Of a stretch of DNA of 64,000 bases, positions 19,263-27,736 are shown in pieces; position 1 is the first letter of the stretch, and each line of letters opens with the position of its first letter. The position numbers were made by a program, and so were the translations under genes. Under the pieces are notes generated by a model. The model saw nothing but the letters and a program-made list of their open reading frames with translations. It ran no database searches and was not told the origin of the DNA. The stretch spans positions 1 to 64,000 of the forward strand of contig NZ_JAMSLX010000015.1 of assembly GCF_023806085.1 (NCBI RefSeq), in the 5' to 3' direction. Source of the DNA: Hephaestia sp. MAHUQ-44. GTDB taxonomy: Bacteria > Pseudomonadota > Alphaproteobacteria > Sphingomonadales > Sphingomonadaceae.

Positions 19263-19604
19263 TCAGGCGATAGGGGGTCTGAGGGCGGGGCCGGCACCGC
19301 GACCCGGCAGCGCGGCAGCATCATGGGAGGGTGCCAGCGCGGACGTCAGAACATGCGGCACCGATGGCGAACCATCGGAGGTCGTCGAAATATGGTGGCC
19401 GTGGCACCCGCCGTGATGATGCAAGGGGGCCTCAGCGCCGCCCGAATTCTGGTCGGTATTGCCCTCGAGGTGGCCGACCGCCGCTTCTGTCGCCGCATCA
19501 ACGCAGCCGATCGGCTCCATGGCGTGCGCTATTGATCCCAGCCCCAAAGCGAGGACAAGCGCGCAGGCTGTCAACAATGCGATAAGGCGGCTCATAACCG
19601 CCAT
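19263..19604 (-). CDS. Small secreted His-rich protein upstream of czcCBA
   Basis: 113 residues, or 110 from the Met at 19595. A signal peptide covers about 1-28 (LLTACALVLALGLGSIAHA). The mature part carries a His/Cys cluster, LHHHGGCHGHHIS, and further single His residues, suggesting periplasmic binding of metal ions. It ends 62 bases before czcC in the same direction and is probably the first gene of that operon. No named family recognised; metal binding is inferred from composition and neighbours. Confidence 0.7.
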   Translation of the reverse strand: MAVMSRLIALLTACALVLALGLGSIAHAMEPIGCVDAATEAAVGHLEGNTDQNSGGAEAPLHHHGGCHGHHISTTSDGSPSVPHVLTSALAPSHDAAALPGRGAGPALRPPIA

Positions 19605-19702
19605 CTAGCAGAAGCATCGCGCTTGGGAAATGCCCGCCGTCGTGTGTCGGGGCACGGCTTCGACCAACCAACGTCCATCGCCACCACGCCGAAGCGGCTG
19701 TC

Positions 19703-19777
19703 TGGTGACCCCTACGGGAATCGAACCCGTGTTTTCGCCGTGAGAGGGCGACGTCCTGACCGCTAGACGAAGGGGCC
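19703..19777 (-). tRNA. tRNA-Glu (CTC)
   Basis: 75 bases including an encoded CCA. The acceptor GGCCCCT pairs with AGGGGTC (one G-T), the anticodon loop CTCTCAC within the TCGCC/GGCGA stem gives anticodon CTC (codon GAG), and the T arm is ACGGGTTCGATTCCCGT. It lies alone between the metal efflux operon and the DAHP synthase gene. Confidence 0.97.
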
Positions 19778-19846
19778 GCGCTGGGCAGCGAAAGCGGGCG
19801 ATTACGGGGCTTGTGCGTAAGCGTCAAGTGCTTGCGCCGCCGGAGT

Positions 19847-19874
19847 GAGCGACCGGATGCCGGCCCGGTCGCTC
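19847..19874 (-). terminator. Hairpin downstream of DAHP synthase
   Basis: A perfect 10-bp inverted repeat GAGCGACCGG / CCGGTCGCTC with an 8-base loop lies 9 bases after the DAHP synthase stop. The minus strand has no T tract after it, so termination is plausible but unproven. Confidence 0.5.
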
Positions 19875-19882
19875 GTTTCGGT

Positions 19883-21256
19883 TCAGGCTGCGGCCTTGCG
19901 GCGCTCGGCCATTTCGCGGTTGAGCATCTCGGCCAGCAGGAAAGCGAGTTCGAGGCTCTGGCTGGCGTTGAGGCGTGGGTCGCAATGGGTGTGATAGCGA
20001 TCGGCAAGGCTCTGCTCGGTCACCGCCACCGCACCGCCGGTGCATTCGGTGACGTTCTGCCCCGTCATCTCGGCATGGATGCCGCCCGCAATCGAGCCCT
20101 CGGCGCGGTGCACCGCGAAGAAGCCGCGTACCTCGGCCAGAATCCGGTCGAACGGGCGCGTCTTATAGCCATTCGCGGCCTTGACGACGTTGCCGTGCAT
20201 CGGATCGCAGCTCCACACCACCGGATGGCCTTCGCGCAGCACTGCACGGACCAGCTTGGGCAGCCCGGTCTCGATCTTGTCGTGGCCGTAGCGCGTGATC
20301 AGCGTCATCCGGCCGGGAATCCGCGCCGGATTGAGCGTATCGAGCATCGAGAGCAGCGCATCGGGCTCGAGGCTCGGCCCGCATTTGATCCCGATCGGGT
20401 TGCCGATCCCGCGCAGGAACTCGACATGCGCCGAGCCCTCGAAACGCGTCCGATCGCCGATCCACAGGAAATGCGCCGACGTGTCGTACCAGTCGCCGGT
20501 CAGGCTGTCCTGCCGGGTCAGCGCCTGTTCGTAACGCAGCAGCAGCGCTTCGTGGCTGGTATAGAATTGGGTCTGCGAGAGCTGCGGCACGCTTTCGGCG
20601 TTGATGCCGCACGCTTCCATGAATTCCAGCGCGTCGCCGATCCGGTCGGCCATCTCGGCATATTTCTTCGCCCACGGGCTGCGGCCCATGAAATCGTGCG
20701 TCCAGCGATGAACCTGATGAAGGTTGGCATAGCCGCCTTGCGCGAACGCGCGCAGCAGGTTGAGCGTCGCCGCCGATTGCGCATAGGCGCGCAGCATCCG
20801 CTGCGGGTCGGGGGTCCGCCCCTCGGGCGTGAAGGCGATGTCGTTGATATTGTCGCCGCGATAGCTGGGAAGCTCGACACCATCGATCGTCTCGGTCGGC
20901 GCCGAGCGCGGCTTGGCGAACTGCCCCGCCATCCGGCCGACCTTCACCACCGGCAGCTTCGAGGCATAGGTGAGCACGACCGCCATCTGCAGGATGACGC
21001 GGAACGTATCGCGAATGTTGTTCGGGTGGAACTCGGCAAAGGATTCGGCGCAATCGCCGCCCTGAAGCAGGAACGCTTCGCCCGCCGCGACACGCGCGAG
21101 GTCGGCGGTCAGGTTGCGCGCTTCGCCGGCAAAGACGAGCGGGGGATAATTGCCGAGCTGGTCGGTCGCGGCATCGAGCGCAGCGGCGTCAGGATAGTCG
21201 GGAAGCTGGCGAGCTTCGGCGGCGGTCCAGCTGTCGGGAGCCCATTTGGCGGCCAT
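19883..21256 (-). CDS. 3-deoxy-7-phosphoheptulonate synthase, class II
   Basis: 457 residues. Condenses phosphoenolpyruvate and erythrose 4-phosphate in the first step of the shikimate pathway. Class II (plant/mycobacterial type) hallmarks are [39 protein letters not shown] and the metal-site segments KCGPSLEPD and CDPMHGN. The start at 21256 is chosen for GAGGA 5 bases upstream and for homology; the frame is open to 21313. Class II enzymes share no close sequence with E. coli AroFGH. Confidence 0.96.
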   Translation of the reverse strand: MAAKWAPDSWTAAEARQLPDYPDAAALDAATDQLGNYPPLVFAGEARNLTADLARVAAGEAFLLQGGDCAESFAEFHPNNIRDTFRVILQMAVVLTYASKLPVVKVGRMAGQFAKPRSAPTETIDGVELPSYRGDNINDIAFTPEGRTPDPQRMLRAYAQSAATLNLLRAFAQGGYANLHQVHRWTHDFMGRSPWAKKYAEMADRIGDALEFMEACGINAESVPQLSQTQFYTSHEALLLRYEQALTRQDSLTGDWYDTSAHFLWIGDRTRFEGSAHVEFLRGIGNPIGIKCGPSLEPDALLSMLDTLNPARIPGRMTLITRYGHDKIETGLPKLVRAVLREGHPVVWSCDPMHGNVVKAANGYKTRPFDRILAEVRGFFAVHRAEGSIAGGIHAEMTGQNVTECTGGAVAVTEQSLADRYHTHCDPRLNASQSLELAFLLAEMLNREMAERRKAAA

Positions 21257-21574
21257 GTCGATCCTCATGTGAAAGCAACCCGCGTCCATGCGGGAAAAAG
21301 ACAGGGCCCGCAATCAATGAAAACTGCAGGCGCGCGATCAGGCGAAATTGCATCCGCCCGAAAGGCCGATATCGTGTGTTGAACCCAATTCGCCAAGAGC
21401 ATGGCACGCCGCGGGAGGAATAGCGGCGCGATGTTGATCGTCGCGATCGTGGCGGCGATGGCGGAGCGTATGATGTTCCTGCGCCCGAGCCCGCCGCGGT
21501 GCCCGCGATGGGGTCGATGCTTGCTCCCGCGCAACCGCGCGCGGCCGCACACTGCGGGGCGCCATTCCGGGAGC
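21257..21574. other. 318-base region without a convincing gene
   Basis: The stretch between the DAHP synthase start and the dehydrogenase stop (both minus-strand genes) should hold the DAHP synthase promoter. Short open frames exist on both strands but none has a good ribosome site, a recognisable domain, or sphingomonad-like codon pattern. No hairpin or repeat of note was seen. Confidence 0.5.
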
Positions 21575-22510
21575 CTAATAGCCTGCGTCGAGATCGACCA
21601 CATTGCGCATCGGCCGTCCCGCGCGAAAGGCAGCCAGATTATCGAGGAAAAGCGCGGCGCCGCGCGGGAACATCGAGCGCTGGCTGCGCCCGGCGAGGTG
21701 CATCGAATGGATCGCGTTGGGCGCGTTCCACAGCGGATCGGCGGGAGGCAGGGGCTCGGGGTCGACGGTATCGAGGAACGCGCCCGCGATGCGTCGCGTC
21801 GTCAGCGCATCGATCAACGCCGCTTTGTCGATCATATCGCCGCGCGCGATGTTGACCAGCCATGCATCGGGCTTCATCGCCGCCAGTTCGTCGGGTCCGA
21901 TCATTGCCCTGGTGGCACCCGTCGAGGGCGCCGCGAGCACGACCCAATCGAATTCGCCTAGCCGGGCGCGCCATTGATCGCCCCTGAGCGTATTTTCACG
22001 GCCGGTCCGGGTGACGCCGGTGATCGCGACATCGAATGCCGCGAGCCGTTGGCCGATCAGGCGCCCGATCGTGCCGTAGCCGATCACCAGCGCGCGGCTG
22101 CCCGCCAGTTCGGCCTGTCCGGGCGCGACAAAGGGCCATTCGTGCCGGTCGGCGGTGCGGACGACCTCGTCGAAGCGCTTGGCGGCAACGAGGATCCCCA
22201 TCACCGCATAATCGGCCACCGTGTGCGCGTTGAGCCCGTTGCCATTGGTGACGATCACCCCACGCTCCTTGAGCAAGGGCAGGGGGAAGGCATCGAGCCC
22301 GGCGAAGATCGTCGACAGCCATTTGATCTGCGTCCCGCGCGCGACGGCTTCACCGGCGTAGAGCGGCTGCTGCATGTCGACCCAGGCGATATCGGCATCG
22401 ACCACCATGGCATTCGCCTCGTCGGGGGTCGTGAACCACGCGACTTCGAGATCGGCGGGAAGTTGCGCTTCGACCATCGGCCGCGCGAAAGCGGGGAGAA
22501 CGGCCTTCAT
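21575..22510 (-). CDS. D-2-hydroxyacid dehydrogenase family protein
   Basis: 311 residues. NAD(P)-dependent oxidoreductase of the hydroxyacid dehydrogenase family (glyoxylate/hydroxypyruvate or phosphoglycerate reductase-like). The nucleotide fold has VIGYGTIG; the catalytic Arg is in NIARGDMID, the Glu in DTVDPEPLP and the His in IHSMHLAGRS. Substrate is not predictable. Its start codon overlaps the stop of the TM2 gene upstream (ATGA), so the two are probably coupled, an unusual pairing. Confidence 0.88.
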   Translation of the reverse strand: MKAVLPAFARPMVEAQLPADLEVAWFTTPDEANAMVVDADIAWVDMQQPLYAGEAVARGTQIKWLSTIFAGLDAFPLPLLKERGVIVTNGNGLNAHTVADYAVMGILVAAKRFDEVVRTADRHEWPFVAPGQAELAGSRALVIGYGTIGRLIGQRLAAFDVAITGVTRTGRENTLRGDQWRARLGEFDWVVLAAPSTGATRAMIGPDELAAMKPDAWLVNIARGDMIDKAALIDALTTRRIAGAFLDTVDPEPLPPADPLWNAPNAIHSMHLAGRSQRSMFPRGAALFLDNLAAFRAGRPMRNVVDLDAGY

Positions 22511-22953
22511 TGCGGCCGGTGCCCGTAACGCGCGGCGAACTCATCGTCGGGCATGACGAGATAGCGGATGGTATCGACCATCGACCATAGCCAACTGACC
22601 GGCAGCCCGACGACGGTCAGGCTGAGGACCAGCATCACGACGCCCGATCCGTTGCGGCCGAGGTAGAAACGGTGGACCCCGAGCATGCCGAACAGAAAGG
22701 CAAGAATGGCAGCGATATATTTGTTGCGCCCGCCCGCCTGGGGTGGTGCGGCGACGGGCATCATGGTGGTGCCGGGTTGCCGATAGATGCGGCGCGCGGT
22801 CGTCCCTTCGGCTTCGAAATCGATCAATGCGCCGACCGAGGGGCCTATCGGGTCGCTCCAGTCGCGCGGTCGAAAGACATAACGCTGACCGTCATCGCCG
22901 GAAATCTGGCCGTTTCCCGTTTCTCGATCGACCCCGAGCACCTGTCCGCGCAT
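22507..22953 (-). CDS. TM2-domain membrane protein with N-terminal OB/cold-shock-like region
   Basis: 148 residues. Residues about 1-60 (MRGQVLGVDRETGNGQISGDDGQRYVF) look like a cold-shock/OB beta strand set. Residues about 75-135 are a TM2 domain: YIAAILAFLFGMLGVHRFYLGR, then a second hydrophobic segment with GLPVSWLWSMVDTIRYLV, including the conserved HRFYLG and D. TM2 proteins are small membrane proteins of unclear role. GGGAGGG lies upstream of the start. Its stop overlaps the next gene. Confidence 0.85.
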   Translation of the reverse strand: MRGQVLGVDRETGNGQISGDDGQRYVFRPRDWSDPIGPSVGALIDFEAEGTTARRIYRQPGTTMMPVAAPPQAGGRNKYIAAILAFLFGMLGVHRFYLGRNGSGVVMLVLSLTVVGLPVSWLWSMVDTIRYLVMPDDEFAARYGHRPQ

Positions 22954-23032
22954 TCGTGACCCTCCCTATAAGGCGGCTTGTATCGACAACACACCGGTCG
23001 TTCGCAAGGGCCTGGCGCTCTTTGGGGCGCGC

Positions 23033-24496
23033 TCAACGGTCGAGTTCGAGCCTCCAGTCCCAGCCCAGCGGATCGCCGTCCATCACCTCGACCCCCGCCG
23101 CCGTCAACGTATCGCGGATCGCGTCGGAGCGGATGAAATCCTTGGCCGCGCGCGCCTCACGGCGTTCGGCGAGATGACCGGCGATCGCCTCGGCGGCGAT
23201 CGTCGCGGTCTTGGGGCGCACCCGCAGCATTTCGCGCGTGATCGTCGCCAGATCGAGCCCGAGCACCGCATCGAAATCGGCCAGCGCGGCGATCCGCTCG
23301 GCGGGGGAGAGCTTCTTGTCGGCGAGCATCTCGTCGAGCACCGGCAGCGCTTTTGGCGTGTTGAGATCGTCCGACATCGCCTGATCGAGTCGTTCACGAT
23401 AGCCGAGCGCGCGCTCGGCGCCGGGGACCGCGGGATCGGCCGCTGCGCGGTCGCGCAACGTGGCCACGGTCATCGCCAGCCGCTTGAGCCGGGTCACCGC
23501 CGCCGCCAGCGCCTCGCCCGAGAAGTCGAGCTCGCTGCGATAATGCGCCGACAGACACATCAGGCGATAGGCGAGGGGATGGACACCCTTGTCGATCAAA
23601 CTCTGGAGCGTCGTGAAGCCACCGGCCGATTTGGACATCTTGCCGCTACGCTCGAGCAGGAAATTGTTGTGCATCCACCAGTTCGCGCCGGTGTCCGCGC
23701 AATCGCAATGCGCCTGGTTCTGCGCGATCTCATTGGGGTGGTGGATCTCGCGATGGTCGATGCCGCCGGTATGGATATCGAACTGGCTGCCGAGATATTT
23801 CTTGCTCATCACCGAGCATTCGAGGTGCCAGCCCGGCGCGCCGCGGCCCCAGGGCGACTCCCATTCCATCTGCCGGTTCTCGCCTGGCGCCGATGTACGC
23901 CAGATCGCGAAGTCCTGTGGATGGCGCTTGCCGGTGACGGCGTCGATCCGGTTGGCCGCGGCATCGTCGCGCCCGCCAGCCAGCGCCCCATAATCGGGCA
24001 CCGTCGACACGTCGAAATACAGGCCGCTGTCGAGCATGTAGCAGTGCGTGGGCGCAATCTGTTCGGCGAAGGCGATCATGTCGTCGATATGGTCGGTCGC
24101 GACCGACCAGCGGCTCGGTGCACGGATGTTGAGATCGACGAGGTTCTGCTTGAACGCCTGCGTGTAGTGCGCGGCAATGTCCCAGATGCTTTTGGCCGCG
24201 GCGCGCGCGGCGGCCTCCATCTTGTCATCGCCGGCATCGGCGTCGGAGGTCAGATGGCCGACATCGGTGATGTTGATGACATGCGTGAGCGGCCCCCAGC
24301 CCATGGCCTTGGCCTTCCACGTCAGCGTGCGCGACAGCGTGTCGGTAAAGACATAAGCGCGCAGATTGCCGATATGCGCATAATTGTAGACGGTCGGCCC
24401 GCACGAATAGACGCGCAGGTTGGTGGCATCGATCGGCGTAAAGCGGTCGACGTGGCGCGTGAGGCTGTTATAAAGGTTGAGTGGCGTCCCGGTCAT
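23033..24496 (-). CDS. cysS: Cysteinyl-tRNA synthetase
   Basis: 487 residues. Class I synthetase that charges tRNA-Cys. The HIGH box is in TVYNYAHIGNLRAY, the KMSKS loop in SGKMSKSAGG, and the zinc ligands include the CGP, the C in HLECSV, and the HHPNE segment. The C-terminal helical domain and a short DGDPLGWDWRLEL tail are as in alphaproteobacteria. Start 24496 is chosen because similarity begins at TPLNLYNSLTR; the frame is open to 24625 but that part is unlike the family. Confidence 0.96.
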   Translation of the reverse strand: MTGTPLNLYNSLTRHVDRFTPIDATNLRVYSCGPTVYNYAHIGNLRAYVFTDTLSRTLTWKAKAMGWGPLTHVINITDVGHLTSDADAGDDKMEAAARAAAKSIWDIAAHYTQAFKQNLVDLNIRAPSRWSVATDHIDDMIAFAEQIAPTHCYMLDSGLYFDVSTVPDYGALAGGRDDAAANRIDAVTGKRHPQDFAIWRTSAPGENRQMEWESPWGRGAPGWHLECSVMSKKYLGSQFDIHTGGIDHREIHHPNEIAQNQAHCDCADTGANWWMHNNFLLERSGKMSKSAGGFTTLQSLIDKGVHPLAYRLMCLSAHYRSELDFSGEALAAAVTRLKRLAMTVATLRDRAAADPAVPGAERALGYRERLDQAMSDDLNTPKALPVLDEMLADKKLSPAERIAALADFDAVLGLDLATITREMLRVRPKTATIAAEAIAGHLAERREARAAKDFIRSDAIRDTLTAAGVEVMDGDPLGWDWRLELDR

Positions 24497-24662
24497 GCCC
24501 GCCGACATAAACGAGCCGCACGCCCGTGCAACCGGGAACCATGCGCTGCGGCAATTCGCTTGATCAACAGCCGCACCGCTGGTACGGCGCGCGACACACG
24601 GCGCGGGCTTGCTCGCGACGACCATTTTCTATTGAGCCATCGAGCCGGAGACTGAAGGGTTT

Positions 24663-24863
24663 ATGCAGATCATCGTTCGCGACAATAATGTCGACCAGGC
24701 GCTGCGCGCGCTCAAGAAGAAGCTGCAGCGCGAGGGCGTCTATCGCGAAATGAAACTGCGCCGGCATTATGAAAAGCCGAGCGAGAAGCGCGCGCGTGAG
24801 CGTGCGGCGGCCGTTCGTCGCGCCCGCAAGCTCGAGCGTAAGCGGATGGAACGCGACGGCTGA
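24663..24863 (+). CDS. rpsU: 30S ribosomal protein S21
   Basis: 66 residues, strongly basic. It begins [25 protein letters not shown] and ends in the Arg/Lys-rich helix typical of S21. S21 sits on the 30S near the anti-Shine-Dalgarno sequence and helps initiation. Divergent from cysS; it has a GAAGGG ribosome site. A single-gene unit. Confidence 0.97.
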   Translation: MQIIVRDNNVDQALRALKKKLQREGVYREMKLRRHYEKPSEKRARERAAAVRRARKLERKRMERDG

Positions 24864-24933
24864 GTTGCCGTTGCGCTGCCGCCGGGCAGTGATCCCGTCG
24901 CTTTCCCTCTGATCGTGCCAGCGAGGCCTGTTC

Positions 24934-25518
24934 ATGTCTGTGACCGCCGTTCCTTTGCAGCCCACACCGCGACGTTTCGTCGTGATGTTGTGGGCAGGCA
25001 TCATCGCGGCCGTCGCGATCGCGGCGAGCCTCGCCTTTGCCGCGCCGACCAACGCGGTCAGCGCCTTCCTTGCCGAAAATGCGCGCGCGGAAGGTGTGGT
25101 CGAAACCGCGTCGGGGCTGCAATATAAGGTGCTCACGAAGGGCACTGGCGCTGCGCCGACCGACGAGGATGTCGCGCTCGTCAATTATGACGGCACGCTC
25201 ACCGATGGGAATCGCTTCGACAAGTCGCAGCAGCCGACGCCGTTCCCGCTCGGCGAGCAAGCCGCGATTCCGGGCTTCGAGGAAGCGCTGAAGCTGATGC
25301 CCAAGGGTGCGAAATACCGGTTCTGGATCAAGCCCGATCTGGCGTATGGCGCTGCCGAGCGGCGCGATGGCGCTGGTAATGTCGTGATCCCGGCGAACTC
25401 GGTGCTCGTGTTCGATATCGAGATGATCGATTTCCTGTCCAAGGCCGTTATCCGCCAGATGCAGATGCAGCAGCAGATGATGGGTGGGATGGGCGCCCCG
25501 CCTCCGGGGGCGCACTAA
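24934..25518 (+). CDS. FKBP-type peptidyl-prolyl cis-trans isomerase
   Basis: 194 residues. A membrane anchor or uncleaved signal at about 13-35 (VMLWAGIIAAVAIAASLAFAA) is followed by an FKBP domain (about 65-170) with the family segments VNYDGTLTDGNRFDKS, AIPGFEEALKLMPKG and GNVVIPANSVLVFDIEM. It would assist folding in the periplasm. The C-terminal tail is Met/Gln-rich (MQMQQQMMGGMGAPPPG), as in several sphingomonad FKBPs. Similar to FkpA/FklB, but shorter than FkpA because it lacks the dimerisation domain. Confidence 0.92.
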   Translation: MSVTAVPLQPTPRRFVVMLWAGIIAAVAIAASLAFAAPTNAVSAFLAENARAEGVVETASGLQYKVLTKGTGAAPTDEDVALVNYDGTLTDGNRFDKSQQPTPFPLGEQAAIPGFEEALKLMPKGAKYRFWIKPDLAYGAAERRDGAGNVVIPANSVLVFDIEMIDFLSKAVIRQMQMQQQMMGGMGAPPPGAH

Positions 25519-25524
25519 GGCCGT

Positions 25525-25806
25525 TCAGCGAGGACAGCGCGTATCGATGCTGCCGTCGCCATGCTTGATTGAGACCGTACTGCACTGCGCAATGCCGCGG
25601 TCTGGCTCGACCGAATCGAGGTCACAGCGCCATTCGCAACGGCCATGGGCGAAGTGGGCAATCCCCCTGTCGCGGCGCCATCGCGAGCGTCCGAAAAAGA
25701 ACCATTTGCAGGCGCGCCCGGAAATTCTACGTTGGGCCGGAACGGTCCAGGCATAGGGGCCGGCATCGTTCGCTAGCAGGAAGGTTCCATGGCCACCGCT
25801 GCCCAT
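25525..25806 (-). CDS. Possible small Cys/Trp-rich protein, unknown
   Basis: A 93-residue frame lies antisense to the gap between the FKBP gene and the oxidoreductase, overlapping the latter's first 18 bases. It holds paired Cys and Trp residues (CEWRCDLD, then AQCSTVSIK and DTRCPR) that look more protein-like than the other frames. There is no clear ribosome site at the start used. It may be a 5'-degraded gene or chance. No family recognised. Confidence 0.3.
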   Translation of the reverse strand: MGSGGHGTFLLANDAGPYAWTVPAQRRISGRACKWFFFGRSRWRRDRGIAHFAHGRCEWRCDLDSVEPDRGIAQCSTVSIKHGDGSIDTRCPR

Positions 25807-27660
25807 CAGGTCACGCCCGAAGAGGCGAACGCACATCCCCCCTCCGAATCGGTCGTCGTACGCTTTGCAGGCGATAGTGGCGACGGTATGCAGCTAACCG
25901 GGGGGCAATTCACGCTATCGACCGCGCTGGCGGGTAACGATCTGGCGACCTTCCCCGATTTTCCTGCCGAGATCCGCGCGCCGCAAGGCACGCTGTTCGG
26001 CGTCTCGGCCTTCCAGATCAATTTCGGCTCGGCGGCGATCGATACCGCGGGCGATGCGCCCGATGTGCTTGTCGCGATGAACCCGGCGGCGCTCAAGGTG
26101 AATGTCGCGGCGTTGAAGCCGGGGGGGCTGATCATCGCCGACGAGGGCGAATTTTCCGATCGCAACCTCGCCAAGGCCAAATATGATCGCAACCCGCTCG
26201 ATGACGAAAGCCTTGCCGACTGGCGGCTGCTCAAGCTCAATATCTCGCAACTCACGCTCGATGCCGTGAAGCCGTTCGGGCTCGGCAACAAGGAAGCGTT
26301 GCGCTGCAAGAACATGTGGACGCTGGGGCTGGCGCTGTGGATGTTCGATCGCGAGCGCAAGCCGGTGACCGACTGGCTCAAGGCCAAGTTCGCCAAGGCG
26401 CCCGAGCTTGCCGAAGCCAATATCGCCGCGCTCAATGCCGGCCATGCCTATGGCGAAACTGCCGAACTGGGCGGCCAGATCGGCCAGATGAGCGTGCCCG
26501 CCGCGCCGGTCGAGCCGGGGCTGTATCGCACCGTCACCGGCGCCGAATCGATTGCGCTGGGGTTGGTCGCGGGGACGCAGCTTGCCAATGTCCGGATGTT
26601 CTTCGGTGGCTATCCGATCACCCCGGCCTCGGCGATCCTGCACCATCTGTCGCGGCTCAAGGAATTCGGCATCACGACCTTTCAGGCCGAAGACGAGATT
26701 GCCGCGATCGCCGCCGCAATCGGGGCGTCTTATGCGGGTCAACTCGGGGTTACGTCGTCGTCGGGCCCCGGTATTGCGCTCAAGACCGAGGCGATCGGGC
26801 TTGCGATCATGACCGAGTTGCCGCTGGTGATCGTCAATTCACAGCGCGGCGGCCCTTCGACCGGCCTGCCGACCAAGACCGAGCAATCGGATCTGTATCA
26901 GGCGGTCTACGGTCGCAACGGCGACGCGCCGATGCCGGTGATTGCCGCGCGTTCGCCCGCCGATGCATTCGATTGCGCGATCGAGGCGTGCAGAATCGCG
27001 ACGCAATATATGACGCCGGTGATGCTCTTGACAGACGGCTATATCGCCAACGCGGCCGAGCCGTGGAAAGTACCCGATATCAGTGGGTATGAGCCGTTTC
27101 CTGTCACTTTCCTCGATCATGTCCCCGAAGGCGGCTTCCTGCCTTATGCGCGCGACGCCAAACTGGCGCGGCCGTGGGTCAAGCCGGGAACACCGGGGCT
27201 GCTCCACCGCATCGGCGGCATCGAGAAGAAAGCGGACACCGGCAATATCGAATATTCGCCGGAGAACCACCAGTTCATGACCGATCTGCGCCACGATAAG
27301 GTAGCGGGGATCGCGATCCCCGATCAGCAGGTCGACCTCGGTGAGGCTTCGGGCAAGCTCGTGGTGGTCGGCTGGGGCTCGACCTTCGGGCCGATCCATC
27401 AGGCGGTCGGCCGCGCGCGCAAGCGGGGGCTCGATGTCAGCCATGTGCATCTGCGCCACATCTGGCCGATGCCGAAGAATTTGGGAGGCTTGCTCAAAGG
27501 TTTCGAGCATATTCTTGTGCCTGAGATGAACACGGGGCAGCTCAAGACGGTGCTGCGCGACCAGTTCCTCGTCGATGCCAAACCGCTCAATAAGGTGTCG
27601 GGCCAGCCCTTCCGCATCGCCGAGATCGAGGCCGCGATCGACGCGGCACTGGCCACTTGA
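25789..27660 (+). CDS. 2-oxoacid:acceptor oxidoreductase, alpha subunit (gamma-alpha fusion)
   Basis: 623 residues. Residues about 20-200 are the gamma-type domain (VVRFAGDSGDGMQLTGGQF). From about 240 comes the pyrimidine-binding alpha domain with GGYPITPASAILHHL and SSGPGIALKTEAIGLA, then the C-terminal domain (LVVVGWGSTFGPIHQAV). With the next gene it would oxidatively decarboxylate a 2-oxoacid, most likely 2-oxoglutarate (KorA type), using ferredoxin and CoA. AGGAAGG lies before the start. No ferredoxin gene is adjacent. Confidence 0.92.
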   Translation: MATAAHQVTPEEANAHPPSESVVVRFAGDSGDGMQLTGGQFTLSTALAGNDLATFPDFPAEIRAPQGTLFGVSAFQINFGSAAIDTAGDAPDVLVAMNPAALKVNVAALKPGGLIIADEGEFSDRNLAKAKYDRNPLDDESLADWRLLKLNISQLTLDAVKPFGLGNKEALRCKNMWTLGLALWMFDRERKPVTDWLKAKFAKAPELAEANIAALNAGHAYGETAELGGQIGQMSVPAAPVEPGLYRTVTGAESIALGLVAGTQLANVRMFFGGYPITPASAILHHLSRLKEFGITTFQAEDEIAAIAAAIGASYAGQLGVTSSSGPGIALKTEAIGLAIMTELPLVIVNSQRGGPSTGLPTKTEQSDLYQAVYGRNGDAPMPVIAARSPADAFDCAIEACRIATQYMTPVMLLTDGYIANAAEPWKVPDISGYEPFPVTFLDHVPEGGFLPYARDAKLARPWVKPGTPGLLHRIGGIEKKADTGNIEYSPENHQFMTDLRHDKVAGIAIPDQQVDLGEASGKLVVVGWGSTFGPIHQAVGRARKRGLDVSHVHLRHIWPMPKNLGGLLKGFEHILVPEMNTGQLKTVLRDQFLVDAKPLNKVSGQPFRIAEIEAAIDAALAT

Positions 27661-27663
27661 TGC

Positions 27664-27724
27664 GTCACCCCGGCGCAAGCCGGGGGCTCTTGGCCGAGGG
27701 ATGCCAGCGGTCGCTGGCATGACG
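27664..27724. repeat. Two-hairpin intergenic repeat inside an operon
   Basis: GTCA...TGAC ends enclose two hairpins, CCCCGGC-gcaa-GCCGGGG and ATGCCAGCG-gt-CGCTGGCAT. It fills most of the 76-base spacer between the two oxidoreductase subunit genes. This 'GTCACCCCGGC...TGGCATGAC' layout is a common alphaproteobacterial intergenic repeat design. Confidence 0.75.
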
Positions 27725-27736
27725 TGGAGAAGACGA

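Noticed and set aside
21265..21603. Minus-strand 112-codon frame in the gap upstream of the DAHP synthase gene.
   Set aside because: Composition is Arg/His-rich without domains, there is no ribosome site, and it overlaps the dehydrogenase and DAHP synthase ends.
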